NCBI RefSeq assembly: GCF_013349955.1
Contig: NZ_JABVXC010000008.1
Span: 1 to 64,000, forward strand
Direction: 5' to 3'
DNA: 64,000 nucleotides
Source of the DNA: Onishia taeanensis
Lineage (GTDB): Bacteria; Pseudomonadota; Gammaproteobacteria; Pseudomonadales; Halomonadaceae
The notes beneath the pieces are model-generated. The model saw nothing but the letters and a program-made list of their open reading frames with translations, was not told the DNA's origin and searched no databases. Position numbers and translations under genes: made by a program. Positions 8,154 through 16,759 of this stretch are shown one piece after another. Every line of letters starts with the position of its first letter. Within the stretch, counting starts at the first letter, position 1.

Positions 8154-9254
8154 GTGACCCCTTCAGGCTTCGACGTTCGGCCGACTGCCCACCCGACGGC
8201 CCCTCAAATCCGCGACACCATCCTCGAGAGCCCCGGGTTCGGTCAGTACTTCTCCGACCACATGGCCCACGTGCGCTGGACAGAAAGCGCCGGCTGGCAC
8301 GGCAATGAAGTGCGCCCCTACGGCCCTCTGACCCTGGACCCAGCCGCCGCCGTGCTGCATTACGCCCAGGAAATTTTCGAAGGCATCAAGGCCTATCGTC
8401 ATGCCGACGGCTCGGTGTGGACCTTCCGACCGGAGAAGAACGCCGAGCGCTTCCGTCGCAGCGCGCGCCGCCTGGCCCTGCCGGAACTCGACGACGAGAC
8501 CTTCATCGGCTCGCTGAAGGCCCTGCTCGAGCAGGACAGCGACTGGGTGCCGACACCGGCCCATGAGGGTGAAGAATCAAGCCTCTACCTGCGCCCCTTC
8601 ATGATCGCCAGCGAGAGCTTCCTCGGCGTGCGCCCGTCCAAGGAAGTCGACTACTACGTGATCGCCTCTCCGGCCGCCGCCTATTTCAAGGGCGGCGTGG
8701 CGCCGGTGTCGATCTGGCTGTCCTCGCACTACAAGCGCGCCGCCCCCGGCGGCACCGGCTTCGCCAAGTGCGGTGGCAACTACGCCGCCTCGTTGGCCGC
8801 CCAGAAGGAAGCCGCCAGCCATGAGTGCAGCCAGGTGGCCTTCCTGGATGCCGTCGAGAACAAGTGGATCGAAGAGCTCGGCGGCATGAACCTGTTCTTC
8901 GTTTACAAGGACGGTCGCATCGTCACGCCGCGCCTCACCGATACTATCCTCGAGGGCGTGACCCGCGGCTCCATTCTCGAGATGGCCGCCGACGAGGGTC
9001 TGACCCCGGAAGAGCGCGCCATCAGCATCGACGAATGGCGCGAGGGCGCGGCGTCCGGCGAGATCACCGAGGTGTTCGCCTGCGGTACCGCCGCTGTCAT
9101 TACGCCGGTGGGCGAGCTGGTCACCGAGGACGGCAGCATCCGTCTGGCCGGTGATAACGGCAACCCGATCGCCAAGCGCCTGCGCAGCCAGCTGCTCGAC
9201 CTGCAGTACGGTCGTCGCGAGGATACCCGCGGCTGGATGACCCGCCTGGCCTGA
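8154..9254 (+). CDS. ilvE: Branched-chain amino acid aminotransferase
   Basis: Fold-type IV PLP enzyme, 366 aa, interconverting Leu/Ile/Val and their 2-oxo acids. It is the longer BCAT form (with GFGQYFSDHM and QEIFEGIKAYR), not the roughly 305-residue E. coli-like IlvE. The Schiff-base Lys is at 205 in the segment GFAKCGGNYAASL. ELGGMNLFFV and the phosphate-binding CGTAAVITPVG near the C-terminus are also present. The start is GTG at 8154, with GGAG eight bases upstream. It stands alone between pepA and the repeat-filled gap before holC. Confidence 0.92.
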   Translation: MTPSGFDVRPTAHPTAPQIRDTILESPGFGQYFSDHMAHVRWTESAGWHGNEVRPYGPLTLDPAAAVLHYAQEIFEGIKAYRHADGSVWTFRPEKNAERFRRSARRLALPELDDETFIGSLKALLEQDSDWVPTPAHEGEESSLYLRPFMIASESFLGVRPSKEVDYYVIASPAAAYFKGGVAPVSIWLSSHYKRAAPGGTGFAKCGGNYAASLAAQKEAASHECSQVAFLDAVENKWIEELGGMNLFFVYKDGRIVTPRLTDTILEGVTRGSILEMAADEGLTPEERAISIDEWREGAASGEITEVFACGTAAVITPVGELVTEDGSIRLAGDNGNPIAKRLRSQLLDLQYGRREDTRGWMTRLA

Positions 9255-9310
9255 GCCACACCTCACCACCCCCTCGAGGCCCGATGAGGGTGGTGACCTG
9301 CCCGACGGCA

Positions 9311-9410
9311 GGGCTCGGTGAGAGCTCCGTGAGGGCGCGGTGAACCCGTCCCTGGGCGCTACTTTTGCCATCCATGGCAAAAGACCCTCACATCGCCCTC
9401 CCCCGAGCCC
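9311..9410. repeat. Nested palindromic repeat after ilvE
   Basis: Three nested inverted repeats share one centre: CTTTTGCCAT/ATGGCAAAAG (9362-9371, 9374-9383), a 13-bp arm pair matching at 11 of 13 positions (9331-9343, 9388-9400), and an outer GGGCTCGG/CCGAGCCC (9311-9318, 9403-9410). The structure is much larger than a simple terminator and lies directly before another palindromic element. It probably also ends ilvE transcription. Confidence 0.65.
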
Positions 9411-9443
9411 GCCTCGCCGCCCAGGCTGCTCCTTTACCTCCCA

Positions 9444-9619
9444 AGACTCCGAGATAAAACGCCGACGAGCGAAGGCCAGAAAAGGCAAAAATCGGCGAAA
9501 GAGCGGACCGGGCTGGCGCACCAGTTTACAGCTTGTTAAATGAGTATCTTGACCGGGCTCGCGTGCGAGCCGATTTTTAACGCCGTATGGCCAAGCGCAG
9601 TCCGTTTTAGACGGAGTCT
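9444..9619. repeat. Interspersed palindromic element, copy A
   Basis: A 176-bp imperfect palindrome with arms of about 50 bp. Its core (CGACGAGCGAAGGCCAGA... and ...CGCCGTATGGCCAAGCGCAG) recurs at 18758-18899. The centre holds a small TTTA/TAAA hairpin and an extra CCGGGCTGGCGCACCAG insertion that copy B lacks. The right outer arm (CGGAGTCT, 9612-9619) contains the GGAG ribosome binding site of holC. It encodes no protein; it looks like a non-autonomous palindromic repeat or a structured RNA. Confidence 0.8.
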
Positions 9620-9620
9620 C

Positions 9621-10073
9621 ATGACCCAGATCGATTTCTACATTCTCCCCGATACCACCCTCGACGCCCGGCTCGGCTTCGCCTGCCGGCTCGCCGAGAC
9701 CATCCATCGCAAGGGCTTCCGGCTGCACCTGCACGCCGAGGACGAGGCCATGGCCAAGCTCATCGATGAGCGGCTGTGGACCTTCAAGCCCGAGAGCTAC
9801 CTGCCCCATGCGGTGATCGGCAGCGAGATGGCGGCCACGGTACCGGTGACCATCGGCTGGCAGGGCCCGCCGGATCCGGCTCGGGAGATGGACCCCGACA
9901 TGGCGATGCTCAACCTGCACCCGGAGATCCCCGAGTGGTTCTCGCGCTTCTCTCGGGTCGCCGAGATCATCAACCAGCATCAGGACGTGCTCACCGCCAA
10001 GCGCGAGTGCTGGCGCATCTACAAGCAGCGCGGCTATCCGGTGACGCCTCACCACCTGCCAGCCCAAGGCTAA
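9621..10073 (+). CDS. holC: DNA polymerase III chi subunit
   Basis: Chi subunit of the clamp-loader complex, 150 aa (E. coli 147). It contacts SSB and psi to tether the replicase to coated single-stranded DNA. The N-terminus TQIDFYILPDTTLDARLGFACRLAETIHRKG and the middle WTFKPESYLPHAVIG are typical of the family. The ATG at 9621 is chosen because GGAG lies five bases upstream and the family start follows; the frame upstream runs through the palindromic repeat. It precedes valS by 211 bases, the common pepA-holC-valS order here interrupted by ilvE and two repeats. Confidence 0.92.
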   Translation: MTQIDFYILPDTTLDARLGFACRLAETIHRKGFRLHLHAEDEAMAKLIDERLWTFKPESYLPHAVIGSEMAATVPVTIGWQGPPDPAREMDPDMAMLNLHPEIPEWFSRFSRVAEIINQHQDVLTAKRECWRIYKQRGYPVTPHHLPAQG

Positions 10074-10284
10074 CGTGCCCCGGACTGAGCGCGCCCCGGA
10101 CTGAAACACACCAGGCGTCATCATGTCGCTCGCCCCCTTCTCCGCCCGCGGTGCGCCCAGCGGTCATGACGCGCGCGCCCCGGCAAGCTATAATCGGGCC
10201 CATTTTTCGCGCTTTCCACGCCGATCGAACACGGTCCGGCGTCGCTCCTCCTTTCAGGCAGCACTTCTTCAGGCAGAGTTTGCA

Positions 10285-13134
10285 ATGGACAAGACCTACC
10301 AACCCGAACAGATCGAAACCCGCTGGTACCAGCGCTGGGAAGCCGACAACCGCTTCGCGCCGTCCGGCGAGGGCAAGCCCTTCTCGATCATGATTCCGCC
10401 GCCCAACGTGACCGGTAGCCTGCACATGGGCCATGCCTTCCAGGACACCATCATGGACACCCTGACGCGCTGGAAGCGGATGCAGGGCAACAACACCCTG
10501 TGGCAGGTAGGCACCGACCACGCCGGTATCGCCACCCAGATGCTGGTGGAGCGCAAGGTCGCCGCCGAGGAAGGCAAGAGCCGCCACGACCTCGGGCGCG
10601 AAGCCTTCACCGACAAGATTTGGGAATGGAAGCAGGAATCCGGCGGGCACATCACCCGCCAACTACGCCGCATGGGCGCCAGCGTCGACTGGAGCCGCGA
10701 GCGCTTCACCATGGACGATGGCTTCTACAAGGCGGTGCAGGAAGTCTTCGTGCGTCTCTATGAAGAAAACCTGATCTATCGCGGCAAGCGCCTGGTCAAC
10801 TGGGACCCGACCCTACACACCGCTATTTCCGATCTCGAGGTCGAAAACCGCGAGCAGCAGGGCCAGTTCTGGCATTTCCGCTACCCGCTGGCCGACGGCG
10901 TGACCACCGATGACGGCCGCGATCACCTGATCGTCGCCACCACCCGTCCCGAGACCCTGCTCGGCGACACCGGCGTGGCGGTCAACCCCAAGGATCCGCG
11001 CTTCGCCTCGCTGATCGGCAAGTTCATCACGCTGCCGCTGGTAGGCCGGCGCATCCCTATCGTCGCCGACGAGCATGCCGACATGGACAAGGGCTCGGGC
11101 TGTGTGAAGATCACCCCGGCCCACGACTTCAATGACTATGAGGTCGGCAAGCGCCAGGGACACCTGCTGATCAACGTGATGACTCAGGACGCCAAGATCC
11201 GCGAGCGCGCCGAGATCTTCGACCTGCAGGGCCGTCCACAGCCTGACGAAGACGCCAGCCTACCGGCCGCCTACTCAGGGCTCGACCGCTTCGCTGCCCG
11301 CGAGGCGCTGGTCGCCGACATGGAAGCCGCGGGCCTGCTCGAGAAAGTCGAGGCCGTTACCAACACCCTGCCCTACGGCGACCGTTCCGGTGATGTCATC
11401 GAGCCGCTGCTCACCGATCAGTGGTTCGTCGCCGTCGAGGAACTGGCCAAGCCGGCCATCGCCGCGGTCGAGAACGGCGACATCGAGTTCGTGCCCAAGA
11501 ACTACGAAAACATGTACTTCGCCTGGATGCGCGACCTGCAGGACTGGTGTATCTCCCGCCAGCTGTGGTGGGGCCACCGCATCCCGGCCTGGTACGACGC
11601 CGAGGGCAAGGTCTACGTCGGCCGCACCGAGGCGGAAGTGCGCGACAAGCACGGCCTCGATGCCGACATCGCGCTCACTCAGGACGAAGACGTGCTGGAC
11701 ACCTGGTTCAGCTCCGGACTGTGGACCTTCGGCACCCTGGGCTGGCCCGAACAGACGCCGGAACTGGCCACCTTCCACCCGTCGAGCGTGCTGGTCACCG
11801 GCTTCGACATCATCTTCTTCTGGGTCGCCCGGATGATCATGATGACGCTGAAGTTCACCGGCGAGGTGCCCTTCAAGCAGGTCTACGTCCACGGCCTGGT
11901 ACGCGACGCTCAGGGCCAGAAGATGTCCAAGTCGAAGGGCAACGTGCTGGATCCCATCGACCTGATCGACGGCATCAGCCTCGACGACCTGGTCGAGAAG
12001 CGCACCGGCAACATGATGCAGCCGCAGAAGGCCAAGGCGATCGCCAAGGCCACCCGAGGCGAGTTCAGCGAGGGCATCGAGCCCCACGGCACCGACGCGC
12101 TGCGCTTCACCTTCCTGTCCCAGGCCACCACCGGGCGCGACATCAAGTTCGACATGGGTCGCCTGGACGGCTACCGCAACTTCTGCAACAAGCTGTGGAA
12201 CGCCTCGCGCTACGTGCTGATGAACGCCGAGGGCCAGGACACGGGGCTCGATTCTCAGGCAGAGATAGAACTGTCGCTGGCCGACCGTTTCATCATCTCG
12301 CGTCTGCAGCAGACCGAGTCCCAGGTCACCAAGGCGCTGGAAGAATTCCGCTTCGACCACGCCTCCCAGGCGCTTTATGACTTCGTCTGGAACGAGTACT
12401 GCGACTGGTACCTGGAGCTCTCCAAGCCGGTGCTGTGGGACGAAGCGGCCAGCGATGCCGCCAAGCGCGGCACCCGCCGCACCCTGGTGCGGGTGCTGGA
12501 AGCCATCCTGCGCCTGGCGCACCCGATGATGCCCTACATCTCCGAGGAGATCTGGCAGAGGGTGGCACCGCTGGCGGGCATAGACACCTCCGCCTCGCCC
12601 TCGATCATGACCCAGCCCTGGCCCCAGGCCGAGCAGGACAAGATCGACGAGCAGGCGACCCGCGATATCGAGTGGCTGAAGGGCGTGATCGTCGCCGTGC
12701 GTAATATCCGAGCCGAGATGAACATCGCACCGGGCAAGGCTCTCGAGGTGCTGCTGACCAAGGGCGAGGCCGGCGACCGGGAGCGCCTGGAGGCCAACCG
12801 CCGCTTCCTGGCGAAGCTCGCCAAGCTCGAGAGCGTGACCTGGCTCGACGATCCGGCTACCGCCCCGCTGTGCGCCACCCAACTGGTCGGCGAGATGGAA
12901 GTGCTGGTGCCGATGGCCGATTTGATCGACAAGGACGTGGAACTCGCGCGGCTCAGCAAGGAGATCGAAAAGCAGGACAAGCTGATCACCGGCACCGAGA
13001 AGAAGCTCGGCAACGAGAGCTTCACCGCCAAGGCGCCGGAGGCCGTGGTGCAGAAGGAGCGCGACAAGCTGGCTGACTTCAAGGCCGCCCGCGCCCTACT
13101 CACCGAGCAACGCGACAAGATCGCCGCTCTTTGA
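10285..13134 (+). CDS. valS: Valyl-tRNA synthetase
   Basis: Class Ia aminoacyl-tRNA synthetase, 949 aa (E. coli 951), charging tRNA-Val with valine. The HIGH-type motif HMGH is at 47-50 inside [15 protein letters not shown], and KMSKS at 546-550. The editing CP1 domain lies between about 190 and 340 ([15 protein letters not shown]). The C-terminal 70 residues form the charged coiled coil typical of bacterial ValRS. The ATG at 10285 gives the canonical [11 protein letters not shown] start; the frame is open 54 codons further upstream, but those residues are not family-like. A terminator follows at 13190. Confidence 0.97.
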   Translation: MDKTYQPEQIETRWYQRWEADNRFAPSGEGKPFSIMIPPPNVTGSLHMGHAFQDTIMDTLTRWKRMQGNNTLWQVGTDHAGIATQMLVERKVAAEEGKSRHDLGREAFTDKIWEWKQESGGHITRQLRRMGASVDWSRERFTMDDGFYKAVQEVFVRLYEENLIYRGKRLVNWDPTLHTAISDLEVENREQQGQFWHFRYPLADGVTTDDGRDHLIVATTRPETLLGDTGVAVNPKDPRFASLIGKFITLPLVGRRIPIVADEHADMDKGSGCVKITPAHDFNDYEVGKRQGHLLINVMTQDAKIRERAEIFDLQGRPQPDEDASLPAAYSGLDRFAAREALVADMEAAGLLEKVEAVTNTLPYGDRSGDVIEPLLTDQWFVAVEELAKPAIAAVENGDIEFVPKNYENMYFAWMRDLQDWCISRQLWWGHRIPAWYDAEGKVYVGRTEAEVRDKHGLDADIALTQDEDVLDTWFSSGLWTFGTLGWPEQTPELATFHPSSVLVTGFDIIFFWVARMIMMTLKFTGEVPFKQVYVHGLVRDAQGQKMSKSKGNVLDPIDLIDGISLDDLVEKRTGNMMQPQKAKAIAKATRGEFSEGIEPHGTDALRFTFLSQATTGRDIKFDMGRLDGYRNFCNKLWNASRYVLMNAEGQDTGLDSQAEIELSLADRFIISRLQQTESQVTKALEEFRFDHASQALYDFVWNEYCDWYLELSKPVLWDEAASDAAKRGTRRTLVRVLEAILRLAHPMMPYISEEIWQRVAPLAGIDTSASPSIMTQPWPQAEQDKIDEQATRDIEWLKGVIVAVRNIRAEMNIAPGKALEVLLTKGEAGDRERLEANRRFLAKLAKLESVTWLDDPATAPLCATQLVGEMEVLVPMADLIDKDVELARLSKEIEKQDKLITGTEKKLGNESFTAKAPEAVVQKERDKLADFKAARALLTEQRDKIAAL

Positions 13135-13189
13135 GCAGCGCGAAAGGCGCCCGCTTCACCTAGCTAAGGCGTCATCTCACCCTTGATCA

Positions 13190-13218
13190 CTCAGCCCCGT
13201 CACCTCGATGGGGCTGAG
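13190..13218 (+). terminator. valS terminator
   Basis: Arms CTCAGCCCC (13190-13198) and GGGGCTGAG (13210-13218) with an 11-base loop, followed by a T-rich stretch (TCGTTTGCGTTT). It is a typical Rho-independent form, 56 bases after the valS stop. Confidence 0.75.
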
Positions 13219-13328
13219 TCGTTTGCGTTTCTCCACCACGTGCAATGACTCGGATGCAACGACAGGGACATGGCGTGAATCGTCAGCCCGAGCGATTACG
13301 AACACTGTTACCTATTCCTGCCTTGCCC

Positions 13329-13362
13329 TATAATCTCGGGCTAACAATTATTCGGCTAACAA
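13329..13362 (+). promoter_or_regulatory. Possible promoter with direct repeats upstream of the PAP2 gene
   Basis: In the 391-base gap between the valS terminator and the PAP2 gene, a perfect TATAAT (13329-13334) is followed by two direct copies of GGCTAACAA (13338-13346... 13354-13362), about 16 bases apart. No good -35 is visible, so an activator is plausible. The rest of the gap (to 13609) shows no gene or other structure that I can name, and would be a leader of about 270 bases if this promoter is used. Confidence 0.35.
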
Positions 13363-13609
13363 ATTGTGCCACTATACCCACCATCTCCTTAACGCGGACT
13401 GATTGCCGTGCCAACCGCCTGCGCCATGTCTGATGGTTGGCGCCCACGCGGTCAACGGTATCCATCTCGGGTCACTCAGCATCGCCTCGGCCCAAGAGAC
13501 GCTATGCAATACCGGCCTCTCGAACCGCCTCTCGAACAAGGGCGCTTGGCTGCATAGCTCACCGACGCCTACCCACCACGGCATCGCCATTACTCTTGAG
13601 GGAGTTAAC

Positions 13610-14329
13610 GTGTCACCCGACAGCATTAACCTGAAACGCATCCTGGCCTTCAACTTGGCCGGCGTCTTGCTTCTTGCCAGCTGGGCCATTTGGCCTCTCA
13701 GCACCCTGTGGAGTGCGCTCGACGCGCGGCTTTTCTGGCTGTTCAATGGCTGGCTAACCCCCGAGAACATGCGCTGGAACCAGATACTGGCTCTCATCAA
13801 CACCCGCTACTTCGACGTGGTATCGCTGGGCGTGCTGGGCCTGTTGTTCACCATGGCGATACGCGCCGACCGACGCACCAACCGTTTATTCCACTGGGTC
13901 GCCATCGGCGTCGTCATGCTAGTGGTTGCGGGCCTTGTGTCAGTAGCCATCAACGAGGCGATCACTTACGGCCATCCCAGCCCGACGCTTTATTTCGAGC
14001 AGGCCACTCGCCTGACCGATCTCGTTACCATCCCCACCAAGGATGAGGCCGGTAACAGTTTTCCCGGCGATCACGGGCTGATGGTGATGATCTTCGCCGC
14101 CTTCATGATGCGTTTCGCCAAACGCCGCTTAGCTCTTTGGAGCATCGCCTCCGTGGTACTCCTCAGCGCACCACGCATCCTGGTAGGTGCCCACTGGTTC
14201 AGCGACGTTTACGTCGGCGCACTGAGCATTGCCCTGCTGGTACTCCCCTGGATACTCTGCACGTCTGTCGTCTCGGGTATGACGCAGCTCGCCGAAAAGG
14301 CGATGCGGCTCTTTTTCCGAGGCAATTGA
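13610..14329 (+). CDS. PAP2-family membrane phosphatase
   Basis: Integral membrane acid phosphatase of the PAP2 superfamily, 239 aa, acting on lipid phosphates at the periplasmic face. Hydrophobic helices occur at about 10-30, 70-85, 95-115 and in the C-terminal half. The PAP2 motif 2 appears as FPGDH (151-155) and motif 3 as R-x4-G-A-H-W-x-x-D near 185-195. The FPGDH form, with Gly-Asp in place of Ser-Gly, resembles lipid A/undecaprenyl phosphotransferase-like members. I cannot tell phosphatase from phosphotransferase. The start is GTG at 13610 with GAGGGAG upstream; the longer frame to 13403 lacks such a site. Confidence 0.8.
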   Translation: MSPDSINLKRILAFNLAGVLLLASWAIWPLSTLWSALDARLFWLFNGWLTPENMRWNQILALINTRYFDVVSLGVLGLLFTMAIRADRRTNRLFHWVAIGVVMLVVAGLVSVAINEAITYGHPSPTLYFEQATRLTDLVTIPTKDEAGNSFPGDHGLMVMIFAAFMMRFAKRRLALWSIASVVLLSAPRILVGAHWFSDVYVGALSIALLVLPWILCTSVVSGMTQLAEKAMRLFFRGN

Positions 14330-14360
14330 ACGGCAGCTTTAAAGAACGGCAGCTGAAATC

Positions 14361-14390
14361 GACGAGGCCGGCTGTTCAGCCGGCCTCGTC
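14361..14390. terminator. Bidirectional terminator
   Basis: A 14-bp GC-rich inverted repeat (14361-14374 and 14377-14390) lies between the convergent PAP2 and META genes, 31 bases after the PAP2 stop. Confidence 0.7.
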
Positions 14391-14409
14391 ATCATGGCAG
14401 CGCCAAGTC

Positions 14410-14859
14410 TCAATCGGCGCGCCTGAAGCCGCCCAATACCCGACTATCGCGGCCAAACAGCACCAGTCGATCATGGTCGATCAGGTAACGATAGGCGCCG
14501 TTGAGCATCGCCTCGACTCGCTGTGCATCATTACCGTTGGCGCACGCCATCCGCGTCGAGGCCAGATCCTCGACGCTGAAGCGGTTGCCGCTCTCGAGAC
14601 GCAGTGCGCCGCTTATGCGGTTGCAGCCGTTGCTGCCCACCAGGCGTAGCTGGCCGCCCTGACGCTCCACTTCGAAATAGGGAGTGTCGGGATGCGTCCA
14701 GCGCTCACTGGTTCCCAGCAGCAGTAGGTTCCAGCGCGGCCCCACTACAGGCGAGGCGGTTGTCGTCGCACTGCTTTGATCATGCGTCGGTGTTGGAGCA
14801 CTGCTGCAGCCCGCCAACAGGCCTGCTAGCAGGATCCCCGTCAACCATCCCTTATGCAT
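14410..14859 (-). CDS. META-domain lipoprotein
   Basis: Secreted lipoprotein of 149 aa. A signal peptide ends in the lipobox LLAGC with the lipidated Cys at 18. The mature part is a META (HslJ-like) domain, seen in GSNGCNRISGALRLESGNRFSVEDLASTRMACANG, the diagnostic core of the family. META proteins are associated with envelope stress and novobiocin resistance (HslJ), but the exact function is unknown. The residue after Cys is Ser, so outer-membrane sorting is expected. It is transcribed convergently to the PAP2 gene. Confidence 0.85.
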   Translation of the reverse strand: MHKGWLTGILLAGLLAGCSSAPTPTHDQSSATTTASPVVGPRWNLLLLGTSERWTHPDTPYFEVERQGGQLRLVGSNGCNRISGALRLESGNRFSVEDLASTRMACANGNDAQRVEAMLNGAYRYLIDHDRLVLFGRDSRVLGGFRRAD

Positions 14860-15056
14860 CTTGGTTCCTTTTGGTCGTTCGCCGAGTCGTTTTGTTACGC
14901 GTCGTTCATTAAGTTGTGCGAGCGTCGCGGTCGCGTCACAGGGACTCTTGTATACTGGCCACTGCTGCCTCGCAAGCTGCCATCAGCACGCGTCGAACGC
15001 GCAATGCCAAGGCACGATTCCCAAGGAACGACCGATGCACCACAAGGAGAGACATC

Positions 15057-15461
15057 ATGCTGCAAGCTCTGCATAACGACGCCCTTGGCAAGCTGATCCT
15101 GCGCATCGCCGTTGGCGGCCTGATGCTGCTGCACGGCTTCGCCAAGCTGACTCACCCGGAAACCATGAGTTGGATCAGCGGCCTGCTCGATGGCTACGGA
15201 CTACCGCGCTTCTTCGCCTATGGCGTACTGATCGGGGAGATCGTCGCCCCGGTCATGGCCATTGTTGGCTGGCAGACCCGCTTGGCTGGCCTGTTGATGA
15301 CCGGCAACATGCTGGTGGCTTTCGTACTGGTACACACCGGCGAGCTGTTCGAACTCGGCGGTAGCGGTGGCTGGGCGCTGGAGCTGCAGGGGCTCTTCCT
15401 GGCCGGCAGCCTGGCGCTGGTCTTCCTGGGCAGCGGGCGCATGGCCATGCGCCCTGACTGA
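15057..15461 (+). CDS. DoxX family membrane protein
   Basis: Integral membrane protein of 134 aa with four hydrophobic helices, of the DoxX/YphA type. The N-terminal GKLILRIAVGGLMLLHGFAKLTHP and GEIVAPVMAIVGWQTRLAG blocks are characteristic. The ATG at 15057 has AAGGAGA seven bases upstream. A TATACT hexamer at 14951-14956 may be the -10 element, giving a leader of about 95 bases. Some DoxX proteins help maintain redox balance or thiosulfate oxidation; no partner here supports a specific role. Confidence 0.87.
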   Translation: MLQALHNDALGKLILRIAVGGLMLLHGFAKLTHPETMSWISGLLDGYGLPRFFAYGVLIGEIVAPVMAIVGWQTRLAGLLMTGNMLVAFVLVHTGELFELGGSGGWALELQGLFLAGSLALVFLGSGRMAMRPD

Positions 15462-15484
15462 GGACGACTAGACCGGTCGCGTTC

Positions 15485-15925
15485 TTACCAACTGCCGGTG
15501 TTTTCCATCGACGCCCAGGGCTCCTTGGGCGCCAGCGCATCGCCCGCCTGCAGGAGCTCGACGGAGATGCCGTCCGGGCTCTTCACGAACGCCATATGGC
15601 CGTCGCGGGGCGGACGATTGATGGTCACCCCGTTGGCCTGCAGGTGCTCGCACAGGGCATAGATGTCGTCGACGCGATAGGCCAGATGACCGAAGTTGCG
15701 ACCGCCAGTGTATTCTTCCGGGTCCCAGTTATGGGTCAGCTCGATCATCGGCGCTCGGTCCTCCCGAGCCCGAGCCTCGTCGCCCGGAGCGGCCAGGAAT
15801 ACCAGCGTGAAGCGTCCCTTCTCGCTGTCCTTGCGGCTGATCTCGGTAAGGCCGAGCAAGTCGCAGTAGAAATGCAGCGAGGCATCAAGGTCGCTGACCC
15901 GCACCATGGTGTGAAGATATTGCAT
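15485..15925 (-). CDS. gloA: Lactoylglutathione lyase (glyoxalase I)
   Basis: VOC-superfamily metalloenzyme, 146 aa, converting the methylglyoxal-glutathione hemithioacetal to S-lactoylglutathione. It aligns well with E. coli GloA (LHTMVRVSDLDASLHFY; IELTHNW; GHLAYRVDD). The metal ligands expected for GloA are present as H5, E62, H80 and E123. The ATG at 15925 has AGGAGA seven bases upstream and gives the family N-terminus; the 34 extra codons upstream are unlikely. It is convergent with the DoxX gene, 23 bases apart. Confidence 0.9.
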   Translation of the reverse strand: MQYLHTMVRVSDLDASLHFYCDLLGLTEISRKDSEKGRFTLVFLAAPGDEARAREDRAPMIELTHNWDPEEYTGGRNFGHLAYRVDDIYALCEHLQANGVTINRPPRDGHMAFVKSPDGISVELLQAGDALAPKEPWASMENTGSW

Positions 15926-16141
15926 CGGTGTCTCTCCTGATAATGCATGCACGAATGAATGGACACGTGAATGAACCCGTGCGTTAAGGAATGCCGCGCA
16001 CCGTGCCATGATGCGTGGAACGAACACGGATCGCGAGGATCATTAAGGTGCGTATCATAAGACGGCGCGCCCCCTGACGCGACGGCAGGCTGATGACAGC
16101 GAGCCGCAGGACCACGAGTGTGAATACGATGAGGAGCCCCC

Positions 16142-16675
16142 TTGGCTGACTACTGCGACCTGGCGCCTGGACATCCGTTCCACGGCCCCTATCATGACCA
16201 CGATTACGGCTTTCCGGTCGAAGACGACGCCACCCTGTTCGAGCGACTGGTGCTCGAGATCAACCAGGCCGGGCTTTCATGGTTGACCGTGCTCAAGAAA
16301 CGCGAGGCCTTCTGCGAGGCCTTCCGAGGCTTCGATGTCGATGTTGTTGCCGCTTTCGATGACGATGACAAAACGCGGCTCTTGGGCGATGCCCGGATCA
16401 TCCGCAATCGCCTGAAGGTCGAGGCCGCCATTCACAACGCCCAGGTGATTCAGCAGCTCAGGCAGGAACACGCAAGCTTTCGTGGCTGGCTCGAGGCTCA
16501 CCATCCCCTGCCTCACGGCGACTGGGTGAAGCTCTTCAAGCGCACCTTCCGCTTCACCGGCCCGGAGATCGTCAATGAGTTTCTGATGAGCACCGGCTAC
16601 CTGCCCGGCGCCCACCGAGACGACTGCCCAGTACAGGCCCGCGTGCTGGCGGCGGCGCCTCCCTGGGCACGCTGA
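16142..16675 (+). CDS. tag: DNA-3-methyladenine glycosylase I
   Basis: Base-excision repair glycosylase that removes 3-methyladenine, 177 aa. The zinc ligands of the Tag family are recognisable as C5, H18 (YHDHDYG), H158 and C162. The catalytic region EINQAGLSWLTVLKKR (Glu39, Trp47) is intact. The start is TTG at 16142, with GAGGAG upstream at suitable spacing; no ATG gives the Cys near the N-terminus that the zinc site needs. It lies upstream of a YdjM-like gene, 84 bases away on the same strand. Confidence 0.9.
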   Translation: MADYCDLAPGHPFHGPYHDHDYGFPVEDDATLFERLVLEINQAGLSWLTVLKKREAFCEAFRGFDVDVVAAFDDDDKTRLLGDARIIRNRLKVEAAIHNAQVIQQLRQEHASFRGWLEAHHPLPHGDWVKLFKRTFRFTGPEIVNEFLMSTGYLPGAHRDDCPVQARVLAAAPPWAR

Positions 16676-16759
16676 GCGGTCTCTTTCCTCAACACAGAAC
16701 GCACAGCCCCCTCACAGCTTATCCACAGGCTCTTGGTGAGCCCTCGCGAGGTGTCTTGA

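Noticed and set aside
8577..10124. 515-codon minus-strand frame over ilvE, the repeats and holC
   Set aside because: It is antisense to two clear genes and runs through two palindromic repeats. High-GC DNA commonly yields such frames.
11275..12882. 535-codon minus-strand frame inside valS
   Set aside because: Mirror frame of valS with His/Val/Gly-rich composition and no motifs.
16728..16736. Exact DnaA box TTATCCACA upstream of the YdjM-like gene
   Set aside because: It is single, with no cluster, AT-rich unwinding region or replication genes nearby, so it does not support an origin.
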